From Limanda limanda (lineage: Eukaryota; Chordata; Actinopteri; Pleuronectiformes; Pleuronectidae): a stretch of DNA of 64,000 bases. The notes beneath the pieces were generated by a model that made no database searches, was not told the DNA's origin, and saw nothing but the letters and a program-made list of their open reading frames with translations. Below are positions 36,200-46,378 of the stretch, piece by piece. The stretch spans positions 23,353,989 through 23,417,988 of the forward strand of contig NC_083646.1 in NCBI RefSeq assembly GCF_963576545.1. Reading direction: 5' to 3'. Made by a program: the position numbers and the translations under genes. Positions within the stretch are counted from its first letter, which is position 1, and each line of letters begins with the position of its first letter.

Positions 36200-38028
36200 G
36201 TTGAAGGTTTAAAATTGCTTAAGTCACAAAGGCATGTTCAAAAATTCATTTAAAGTCATTTATTCCTCTTTTTTTTTTACATAATTGACAGAGATTGTTA
36301 TTAGTATGTCAACAGTAACCTATTTTCATAACCCTTTTGAGTAGAATTATTAATAAATATCATATATTCAATATTTGGTAAATTTTTTTGTGTTTTCTGA
36401 AAAACCTGAAAAAAATACTTGTGCCATTGGTTTAAGAGGGTGACGTTACATTAAAAAATGTGTGTTGAGGTTGAACATGTACTTACAAGCGATGAATCAA
36501 CTTGTTGACGTTAACTTGAACAGTCAAGGTAAACGCTTGCTCTGTTCATTTGCTGTGGTTGGAGACACTAGGAAAAGACCGGAAAGGAGACAGCAGTTAA
36601 AACCTGAAAAGTACAGTGTTAGCAATAAAAGTGAATATAACTACACCCACATCCCGCTGAAAACATTCAATTCTTACTTTATTTTACTTTACTCTTTTCT
36701 GTTAAATTACCTCTGAACTCACCCCTGTTTGTTGGAGGAAGCGGGGTGGGCCACACGATTCCCAGCAGGAGAGGGGAGTCTGGAGATCTTCAGATAAATT
36801 TAAGGCTGAACTCTTCCTGCAGAGAGAAAAAATATTTTTTTAAATATTTTTTTTCTCTATTCACGTTGATGTATAGAGAAAGGGTGTTTTAGCTTTAAGT
36901 AGCCCACCTCTAAATGGATAATTCCTACGATGCTAGGAGACATAGTAGTACACGATGGATCACACATGCACAGGAGTGTGTAAAACAGTCTTCAGGGGAC
37001 ACAGCAGTGATCTCCACTAAAATGACTGGAGAGGAAAGTCATGTTTTTCACTATAACTGGAAATCGTGATGAAAATAAAATGTTACAGTTTCAAGGCTCT
37101 TTGATTTCCGGGACAATTTGTCTCAAAGTATCTTATTTTGCTCACAGTTTAACCTAAAATCTATGATGGGCAAAGAATAATATCAGTATAGATAAATAAA
37201 TGAATAAATAGATACAAAATAATACATACATAAGTAAATAAATGTAGAAAAAAACAATTGAGTACACAAGTAAATGAAAAAAAGATACTGTTTGCAATGA
37301 AAAAGTCCATTCTGTGTTTCTACATGTATTCATTTATTTATTCTTGTGTGTTTTGTCCTTCATAAAATGCATACCCCATCCACACACACGCACACGCACA
37401 CACACACACACACACAAGACCCCTGCTCTAAAGGGATCTGACATAATAATTTTACGCACCAGCAAATACAGTCAATATAACCCTGGACATGTGCCAGCCT
37501 ATCACTAGGGCTTATTTAAAGCAATATAATAAATTATATATATTTGAATATATTAAAATTTTAACAGTCCAAAATGATTGCAGGATTTTGTTGAATTTAG
37601 CTCAGTGGTTTCAGTTGACAAATCAGTAATATTTGTATGTTTACATATTACAACAGTTAATATAAAAGTAATTATGACACAATAGCCAATCAGGCTCTCC
37701 CCTCTGTTCCAACTTCTACTGCTCAGGTGGAAACCTTGATATTGTTTTATTAACTTTAGATGTTTAACTTTGCTTTTTCCTGTACATTTTCTGAAATGTT
37801 ATTGAGTGTTGCACCTGAGGGTCAATGCACTGAGGAAACCTGGAGAGAAACCAGTCTGCTCTTTTGTCTGGCTGAGCCATCATCACATCCAACAACTCTG
37901 CATCCACTTTCTATCAGGACCTGTGATGGTGGTAGTCTCATGGTGATCTTCTCTCTGCTTGATACGTCTGCACATTAGATGGCAGCAGTGCGAAATCATC
38001 TTGGATCAAGCAGTGTAGAAAAAGTGAA
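36200..38028. other. Intergenic, no gene recognised
   Basis: AT-rich DNA with (AAAT)n-like stretches near 37180-37250 and a CA-rich microsatellite at 37380-37415. Frames up to 84 codons show no known domain. Confidence 0.45.
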
Positions 38029-38029
38029 G

Positions 38030-38120
38030 TGTATGTGTGTGTGTGAATGGGTCAATGTTACTCAGTGCTTTGAGTGGTCGATGACTAGAAAAGTGTTATA
38101 TAAATACATTCCATTTACCC
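38030..38120 (+). repeat. Dispersed repeat tail (second copy)
   Basis: A short TG run, then CTCAGTGCTTTGAGTGGTCG and AAAGTGTTATATAAATACAT...CATTTACC. It has the same ending as 4325-4382. Confidence 0.45.
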
Positions 38121-38911
38121 TCAATTAGCTCATTCAAATGAGGATAAACATATTACAATATTTTATATAATATAAAATACAGTTATATTTAAGATTATAT
38201 TATTTATTTTGTGAACTACCTTTATCTTGGGGTGGATGTGGCTAAGGGTGTAGAGCAGTGGTCCTTTTTTATAGAAACAGCACCTTATATTCCCCCTCAA
38301 ACACAGATAAGAGGTTGCTTTTTACACATACAATCTGGGTGGCATTAAAACACATCTAAATCAGTGCTAGTAGCAGTACTCCAGACTTTCATTTGAAACA
38401 CTTAGTCAGACTAAAACATGTTTAATTAGGACATGTGACCTTGCTGATGCATTTTACCTCTTAAACAGTTTGATAGGATTATTACATGTGTGGCTGTAAC
38501 AGGGTGGCCAAAACTTTTGAACAATTTCAAGAGCTTTCAGAAAATCACTAAGACAGTCTGACTAAACAGACAAACGTGTTCATATGCAAGGATAACATTT
38601 TCACTGAAGTATCAGTGTAAACTAAAATAGCTTTGTAAGAAATACAGGATAGCAATGCAGTAAGTTAATTCCCAACAAATTCTGTTCTTAGGCCTTTGCG
38701 CAAAAGGTAAACATTGTGTCAGTCATGAAGAACCTCTTTTCCCTTATGATGGTCAGGGGTTGTGGCCTACCTGTGCTTCATTTCCCTCAGATCTTAAAGT
38801 CATGATAAGAGAAGTCCTCTTTGGCTTCCTTGCTGAAATGATGTCCAAAACATTTGAAATCAGAACTTAGAAGACTATGGACTATGGACTGTTTTTAACT
38901 ATTGACTATAC
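38121..38911. other. Intergenic, no gene recognised
   Basis: AT-rich non-coding DNA without inverted repeats or frames that I can interpret. Confidence 0.4.
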
Positions 38912-39000
38912 CAGTGGTCGCCAACCCGTCGATCTCCCAGTCTTCACTGTCGAGCCCCCAACTCTCTGGACTCACTGGCTGTCGACGCACTGCAGATCAG
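38912..39000 (+). mobile_element. Left end of a hAT-type element
   Basis: CAGTGGTCGCCAACCCGTCG followed by ATC is a hAT terminus of a kind common in fish. I could not find its partner end, so this is a fragment or a truncated copy. Confidence 0.4.
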
Positions 39001-39389
39001 CTATGTGTCAGTTGTCTGTTTTTCACATGCGCTGTGTGTCTGCTACTGGCTGTGGATTTGCATGTTTATCTACTGCATTTCCTTCAACAACAAGTTGGTT
39101 CACATACTTAACTAAATGTCAGGAATCTACAGTTGAAGATGCTGATTTTTCGGTCTGTTGATAACAATCAAAGCCCCGTTATTTGAAAATAAATTTTAAT
39201 GCTATTGAGCTATACACTAATAGAATATTCCCAAAATATACCAAAATAGGTTTAATTTTTTCCTTTACTCCTAGTCCTACCACAATAAAACTTTACATAG
39301 AAAAGGAAAAATTAAAAGTAACATTTTTTGTATTACAAGTTTCTTTTGAAATGAATTTGAATATGCACATATTTGCTCCACACATATTG

Positions 39390-39745
39390 AATATGTCCTA
39401 ATTTGCATAGGCAGAAACACCATTCATTTGTATGACAAATACATCGGCCCAATCTTCATCTCTTTGTGCTGCAGTCTTTCTTGCAACTACAGCAGACTAC
39501 ATCTTGTATTTCTGGTGATGCCGCAGGGTGATCGGTCATTATTGGCATAAATCTCCCATCCAAAACATGCCACCCCAGTCTTTTGGGTCCATACGTTCAC
39601 TTCGCCCTTTCCACTCCATCATGTGGTTAAAGACCCGAAGATTATGGAACTTTGCAGCTGTTGACCTTGGAGGGGGAGTTTGAGGTTCCACTAGAGATGA
39701 GTTCTGTGTTACTGTATCACAGAATCGCCTGTATCTCAGCATATC
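39390..39745 (-). pseudogene. Transposon-derived Cys-rich (CXC-type) protein fragment
   Basis: The minus strand encodes DTVTQNSSLVEPQTPPPRST, AAKFHNLRVFNHMMEWKG and DPKDWGG. In a shifted frame farther on come PAASPEIQDVVCCSCKKDCS and a run of Cys residues (TKRCRLGRCICH). The order (PPT--AAK-HSLR-----EWKG---DP--WGW, then C-C---C-T-RC-C) is familiar from repeated, transposon-associated proteins of fish and cnidarians. Frames are broken and both ends are missing. Confidence 0.5.
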
Positions 39746-40493
39746 CAGTGATTCATCTTTTTCGCCCCCATACAGTGATACTCGAGCTTTTTCACCTGCT
39801 GCAATGATCTTTCACGGTGAAGAGAGAGCGTTCGATGAACAAGCGCTCGTCTCCGCGTTGCATGCGTTTGCGCGCTGCGGCAAGGATAAACACTCTACTT
39901 CCTGTAGCCATTAGGTGGCAGTGTGATTTTAAGTCATGGTGTCTTTGTAGATGTCATCAGGTCGCGACTCTTGTCTTACATGCCTAGGTTGGACTTGATT
40001 GAACCAAAAATGTAGAGATACAGTAGCCCGTGTTTCGATGGCGTGTAATCAAACTTTGACACAAGGCCACGGTCACATGGTATAAGGAAATGTTAAAATT
40101 CAAATAACTTTAGATCTCCATCTTGTTGTGAAGACACTCATCTAAATTTTAAGTTGATCTGATGAAAGCCCTACGACAAGTATGTCAAAGTAAATATGCG
40201 GAATATGGCCAATATGGCCACTAAATCCAAAATGGCGGGCTTCCTGTTTGGTCTAGCATATGTATCCAAGAGACTTATTTCTTTGCCATGAAAAGACACG
40301 TGTCCCTATCGATTTTAGTAGATGTAGGCCAATCGTAGTGCCGGGGCTGCCCTTTATGGGGCGCTAGTCAGTTATTTTGCCACGCCCATTCCTTAAAATC
40401 ATTTGAATAGCTTCAGGGGGGGGGGCTGTTGATACACACCAGTGTTAATTTTGGCAGCTATTTTTGATTTAGTCTTAGTTTTAGTCTTTTGAC

Positions 40494-40680
40494 GAAAATG
40501 CATATTAGTTTTAGTCTAGTTTTAGTCATTTTTATCCTTCTTAGTTTTAGTCTAGTTTTAGTCGACGAAAAACAAATTACATTTTAGTCTAGTTTAAGTC
40601 GACGAAAACAAATTAGATTTTAGTCTAGTTTTAGTCGCAAAAAACAAATTACATTTTAGTCTAGTTTTAGTCACATTTAA
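40494..40680. repeat. TTTTAGTCTAGTTTTAGTC minisatellite
   Basis: Four to five imperfect units of about 38-40 bases, TTTTAGTCTAGTTTTAGTCG followed by ACGAAAAACAAATTACA, lie just inside the left end of the non-autonomous hAT. The right end has TTTCGTC/CGTCTCGTC subrepeats that partly mirror it. Confidence 0.7.
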
Positions 40681-41499
40681 TAGCCACATTAAACTCCTTA
40701 TCTTCCCTTCTCAGGTCCAGGGACCCCCTGTGTTGTGTCTACAACTGCGTACTAGTCTAGCTTGCAGTACTTAGGTTGTCCATTAGATGTCCCTCCTATA
40801 GGTCTATAGCAGGGGTCGGCAACCTTTACTATCAAAAGAGCCATTTTGCCCCCTCTTCCCCCAAATAAAATTTGTCTGGAGCCGCAAAACATATTTGATA
40901 ACAAAGCTGATAAAATTTTATATAAAGTTATACTATACTAATCTGTAGATTATTGCATTTATGAAATTATAGAACAACAATAAAGAAAACTGTTGACATT
41001 TTATTTATTTTTACCTGTTACAACAGGGGGAAACACCAAATGCTTATGAAGAGGAGAAGAAAATACACAGGCAAGTGTAGGCCTACTTTGAAATAAATTA
41101 AACGCAGAACTATGTAGGGTTATTTGAGTCATCCCCATATTTGTGGGAAATGTATGAAATAAGAAGTACCCTATTTTGAAATAAATAAAAACATATAGCT
41201 GCAGCCTATATATTTTAGTTGGCGTTGGCGAAATGTGAAAACAAAAATTGAAAGCAGATCAGACCGGAGGAGGAAACTGAAGCTCGGTAGAAACCAACTG
41301 CAGCTTCTGCTCTGATCCAGAAGCTGCGGCGCTGATCTCAGAGCAGCTGAGACCAGAGAAACTCTGTGTTTTCACTGTTTCCAGTGATAAGAAGCAGGTG
41401 AGTCAGTGACCGGCCTGCTTCACATGAACGAGTTCTGATCTCACTGTCTCTCTGAGCGAGTGCGCGGGGGCGGAGCCTCGGGACCGGTGCGCTGTCTGG

Positions 41500-41501
<2 letters not shown>

Positions 41502-41565
<64 letters not shown>

Positions 41566-41571
41566 ACACAC
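41502..41571. repeat. (CA)n microsatellite
   Basis: About 70 bases of CA with one G interruption near 41561, inside the non-autonomous hAT. Confidence 0.9.
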
Positions 41572-43112
41572 TCGCCGCTCCGGGTACTTCATGACGGCCT
41601 GATACGATTATGTTTTTAAAAATTGTTGTGACTTAGTCAACCGCCAACATTTTCGTTTCGTCTCGTCTCATTAACGAAAATTAAAATAGATTTCGTCATA
41701 GTTTTTATTTTCAAAGATCCGTTTTCGTTACGTCTTCGTCTCGTCTTAGTCATGGGAAAAGGGGCGTTAACGAATATTTTTCGTTATCGTTATCGTCAAC
41801 GAAATTAACACTGATACACACATGTAGTTTGAGTGAGATGGAACCATAAGACGGAAGTTACAGCAATTTCGTGTTTCACAGCGAGTTGATGAACTTTGAT
41901 GGCACGCAACTATTATGGCGTTGGACGAAAAGTCACAGTAATCTTATTTCTTCATTATCAATGTCTTGAGACCCATTTGATACAGTTTGACATGGTTGAG
42001 GTCAGTGGATGAGGAGGAATACATCCAAGTGTAAGACATGCAAAAAACAAGACATTTACTGTTGCGCTGTGATTTCAAGTCATGATTTCTGTGCCGGGAC
42101 TCTTGTCTTATGTGTCTAGTTTGGACTCGATTGGACCATGTATGTCCGAGATACAGAAGCTTGTGTTTTAATGGCGTTTAATCAAACTTTGACTCCAGGC
42201 CACAGTCACACGGTGTGACGAAAAATCGATCTCTAAATCGGTTTTTATCTCCATCATGTTGTGATGACACTCATCTAAATTTTAAGTTGATCTGATGAAA
42301 GCTCTACGACAAGTACGTCAAAGTAAAAATGTGGAATATGGCCAAATTGGCCACTAAATCCAAAATGGCGGGCTTCCTGTTCCTGCTTCTTGAGGCTTTT
42401 TTCTATGATTAGTCATAATACACCCGTGGCCCGATTTTGGTGGAAATCGGTTATGTGGAAACCTAGGGGCTGGGTTCCAGGGGGCGCTGTTGAGCCATTT
42501 TGCCACGCCCATTTCCAAATACTCCAGAATAATAGTTATAATAAAAATAATAAAACATTTTCACCATTTTCTAATTTACTGCAAAGTTTAGAAACTTTTT
42601 GAGCACTTTGAAGCCCTCAAAAAGCCCATCCTTTTGTCGGGAGAAAAATAATAATCCTTACAGATTCAATAGGGCCTCTCACCATTCGGTGCTCGGGCCC
42701 TAATGAGTGTCATCACAACAAGACGGAGATTAAAAGTTATCAAAAGATCGATTTTTCATCAAACGGTATGTGTATGACCGTGGCGTCAAAGTTTGATTAC
42801 ATGCCAATAAAACATGATGTTCTGTAACGCGGTCATACATGGACGATGAATCCTTTGATGCTGAGCAGTAAACAAACAACTCCGATTCTGCAGTGACAGT
42901 GCTCATAATTCAAAAGAATCTTTATGTCTTGCAAAGGTGACGTCTCTCTCTCTCCCAGAATTGGAACATTTCCTCAAACTGTGTAAACATTGAGGTACGG
43001 CAAAGGTTCATCCTTCGCCAAAGGAGACGATGTTGTCATAACTCCACTGTGCATTGTCCTATCACCATCAAACTTCTGTCTCATGATCAGAGTCAAAGCC
43101 TGAACAGCTCTA

Positions 43113-44688
43113 CACCGTGTTCCACATTATTATGCAAATTGGATATAAGGGTCAAAAACATTCATTTTTTAGTTTTTGAATTAAACTCATGGATGGTATT
43201 GTGTCTCAGGGCTATTTGGATGATTGAAATCAATCTCAGCCACCTGTGATAATTAGTTTGCCAGGTGAGCCCAATCAAAGGAAAACTACTTAAGAAGGAT
43301 GTTCCACATTATTAAGCAAGCTACATGTTTCAGGCAAAATAGGGAAGAAAAAGGATCTCTCTGCTGCTGAAAAGCAGCAAATAGTGCAATTCCTTGGTCA
43401 AGGTATCACAACATTGGATATTTCAAAAAGAATTGCGCGTGATCATCAGACGGTGAAGAAATTTGTCACTGATTCACAGCACAAGCGGGTTCGTTCAGAC
43501 AAAGGCAAAATAAGGAAGATTTCTGCCAAACAAATGCGTAGGGTTAGGAGGGCAGCCACTAAAATGCCATTGAATAGCAGCAAACAGGTGTTTGAAGCCG
43601 CTGGTGCCTCTGGAGTCTTGCAAACTTCAAGATGAAGGATGCTCAAGAGGTTTGCAAGTGTCCTTAAACCTGTTATTCGTTCCTCTAAACCAAGCTCACA
43701 AGCAAAAAAGGTTGCAGTGGCCTCAGGACTACATGAAGACTAAGTTCCAAACTGTTTTGTTTACGGATGAGTGCCGTGCAACCCTTGATGGTCCTGATGG
43801 ATGGAGTAAAGGATGGTTGGTGAATGGCCACCATGTCCCAACAAGGCTGAGACGTCAACAAGGAGGTGGCGGAGTCATGTTTTGGGCCGGAATCATGGGG
43901 AGAGAGCTGGTCGGCCCCTTCAGGGTCCCTGACGGTGTGAAAATGACCCCGGCAAAGTACGTAGAGTTTCTGACTGACCACTTTCTTCCGTGGTACAAAA
44001 AGAAGAACCGTGCCTTCCAAAGCAAAATCATATTCATGCATGACAATGCACCATCTTATGCTGCAAAGAATACCTCTGGGGCATTGGCTGCTATGGGCAT
44101 AAAAGGAGAGAAACTCATGGTGTGGCCCCCATCTTCCCCTGACCTTAACCCTATTGAGAACCTTTGGAGCATCATCAAGCAAAATATCTATGTGGGTGGA
44201 AGGCAGTTCACATCCAAGCAGGTGCTCTGGGAGGCTATTATGGCATCCTGCAAAGACATTAAATCAGAAACTATCAAAGAACTCACAAGTTCAATGGATG
44301 CAAGAATTGTGAAGGTGATATCAAAGAAGGGGTCCTATGTTGACATGTAACTTGACCTGTTAAGATGTTTTTGATTAAAACCTTTTTTTGATTTCAGTAA
44401 ATATGACCTCTTAATGCTGCAAATTCAACAAATGACAATTTTTAGTTCTTTACAACCTATAAAATATCTTGAAACTCAGAAACTCAGAGACTGCATAATA
44501 ATTTGGAACACTGCATTTTGAGTTTTTTATTTTAAAAAAAAATACTGTTATCATTGGGAGGTTTGTTCAATAAAATTTGAATTATACTCTAACAGTTGAT
44601 GACTTGAAAAATATACTGACTGGCTGTGCATTACTATTTAGGAAAATCTGAGCAAAGTGTAATCTGCATAATAATGTGGAACGCGGTG
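43113..44688 (+). mobile_element. Tc1-like transposon of a second family (IR/DR type)
   Basis: Outer inverted repeats are CACCGTGTTCCACATTATTA and TAATAATGTGGAACGCGGTG, flanked by TA at 43111-43112 and 44689-44690. It is 1576 bp long. Inner copies of the repeat (GTTCCACATTATTAAGC near 43302 and GCATAATAATTTGGAACACT near 44494) give the IR/DR layout known from Tc1-like elements. The paralogous block at 45474-45475 has the same flanks joined by a single TA, showing the empty site. Confidence 0.9.
43339..44350 (+). pseudogene. Tc1-like transposase, start lost and frameshifted
   Basis: The frame opens with ATA where an ATG would be expected (43339), followed by GKKKDLSAAEKQQIVQFLGQ, an N-terminal helix-turn-helix region. 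A frameshift near 43610-43630 moves to the second frame. The catalytic part has Asp in LFTDECRATLDGPDGW, Asp in FMHDNAPSYAAK and Glu in SPDLNPIENLWSIIKQNIY (DD34E), ending KGSYVDM. It differs clearly from the Tc1 at 32240 in sequence and termini. The loss of the start and the shift make it non-functional. Confidence 0.85.
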
Positions 44689-45600
44689 TATGTGTCAATA
44701 TTTCCTCAGTCATTATTTATTTATTTTCAGGCAAAAAGCATGCAACGCTTCAAAATGCATGTGCTCGGGCCCGCCCAGTGCAGAAAGTTAGAAAGTGGTG
44801 AAAATGTACGTATTCTGGAGGAATTTTCAATGGGCGTCGCAAAATGGCTCAACGGTGCCCCCCGAGACCCCCGAAACGTTTTCACATTGACTGATCTTCA
44901 CAAAAATCGACACACAGGTGTATCATGACCAAACAAACAAAAGTCTGGAGGTGCAATTGGAAAAACACAACAGGTAGCCTGCTATTTTGCATTTACTGGC
45001 CATTTTGGCCATAGTCCACATTTTTATTTTTGAGGAACTTGTTCCAGGGCTTACATCAGATCAACTTCAAATTGAGATCAGTGTAATCACAACAAGATGG
45101 AGATACAAAGTTATTCACATATCGATTTTTCGTCACACGGTGTGACTGTGGCGTGGCGTCAAAGTTTGATTGCACGCCATTAAAACACGATGTTCAGTAA
45201 CGCGGACATACATGGACCATGAATCCTTTGATGCTAGGCCGTAAACAAACAACTCCACTCCTGCAGTGTCAGTCTTCATAGATCAAAGGAAACTCTATGT
45301 CTTGCAAAGGTCACGTCTCTTTCTCGCTCAGAATTGGGACATTTCCTCAAACCGTGTCAACGGCGAAGGTTCATCCTTCGCCAAAGGAGACGATGTTGTC
45401 ATAACTCCACCGTGCATTATCCTATCACCACCAAACTTCTGTCTCATGATCAGAGTTCAAGCCTGAACAGCTCTATGTGTCAATATTTCCTCAGTCATTA
45501 TTTTAATTTTTTTCAGGCAAAACGCATGCAACGCTTCAAAATGCATTTGCTCGGGCCCGCCCAGTGCTGCTTTGCAGCCCTAAAAATTTTAGTTATGAAG

Positions 45601-46320
45601 TGTAACTCATATATTTATCTGTAATTTCAAATGAAATTCGTGCTGACACCGCGTTAAATCTATATTTTACTTTGTAACTGAAAAGTATTGCTCTGCCAAC
45701 AAACTTAGAATGGTAAAAGGTTTTGTATATATTTATTAATATTATTATTATTATTATTTATTATAAGACCATGAATAATCAAATAAGATTGTTATGTATA
45801 TTGTCAGAGCCAAAAGTGACATCAAATGATTGGTTTTGTTCAGAGCAAAATTCAAATATATTCAGTTTAATGTCACGTGTGACAAAGAAAAGAAGCAACT
45901 TCAGAAGATGAAACAAGATCAAGTTTTAACATTAGATATGACATTTTAAAGGTATTATCAGGATGCTTATCAATTATTCAGAAGAAAACAGGATTAGAAA
46001 AAATATAAGATATAAGTCTATTACATCTCAGGGCCGCAAATATGTAATGGGAAATTTGTGTTTTTGTTGTATCTGCTATATTGCGAATTTAACTTTGGGA
46101 CAGACCCAGATCTCCTGCTGGTTAAAAAGCCTTATCTGAAATCTGATGCTAAGCAAGTTGACAGCAGCCTGTGGCCACTGTAATCCCCCCAGAATGAGAT
46201 TATCCCTGTGTGGATATAGTGGGCGGTGGTGAGCGGGGCACTCCCGTCGGCTGTGTGTTGAAGACGGAGCCCACCGAACCCCTACCACTAATCTCTGTAC
46301 ACTGACACACCTTGACAGGC
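45601..46320. other. Region upstream of the hatching-enzyme gene
   Basis: An (ATT)n-rich stretch near 45736-45763, then ordinary sequence with a GC-richer patch (GGGCGGTGGTGAGCGGGGC near 46220). No gene seen. The last few hundred bases should hold the upstream regulatory region of the protease gene. Confidence 0.4.
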
Positions 46321-46322
46321 TG

Positions 46323-46330
46323 CATATAAA
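46323..46330 (+). promoter_or_regulatory. TATA box of the hatching-enzyme gene
   Basis: CATATAAA lies 49 bases before the start codon, predicting a start of transcription near 46350-46355 and a leader of about 25-30 bases. Both sequence and spacing are good. Confidence 0.6.
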
Positions 46331-46378
46331 TTCAGGCCCGACTGGGCTTCAACAGGACTCACATCTGGAACTCCAAAC

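Larger units (their letters stand above)
40440..41813. mobile_element. Non-autonomous hAT element with perfect 8-bp target duplication
   Basis: It starts CAGTGTTAATTTTGGCAGCT and ends CGTCAACGAAATTAACACTG. It is flanked on both sides by ATACACAC (40432-40439 and 41814-41821). It is 1374 bp long with no transposase frame. It holds a TTTTAGTCTAG minisatellite, a second hAT end (CAGGGGTCGGCAACC at 40810) and a long (CA)n run, and is inserted in the dispersed repeat. Confidence 0.85.
39897..45600. repeat. Dispersed GGGCCCGAGCAC repeat family in palindromic array
   Basis: Diverged copies of one repeat fill this interval. One orientation lies at 39897-40439 and 41814-42700 (TAAGTTGATCTGATGAAAG, AAAATGGCGGGCTTCCTGTT, CATTCGGTGCTCGGGCCC). 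The opposite orientation lies at 42705-45600 (ACATCAGATCAACTT, ACAACAAGATGGAGAT, TGCTCGGGCCCGCCCAGTG). Within the right arm the block 42705-43112 is repeated at about 45075-45475. Insertions at 40440-41813 and 43113-44688 interrupt it. It is a common fish repeat of unknown class with no coding content. Confidence 0.65.

Noticed and set aside
41338..41592. A minus-strand frame through the CA repeat
   Set aside because: Mostly CV dipeptide from a microsatellite.
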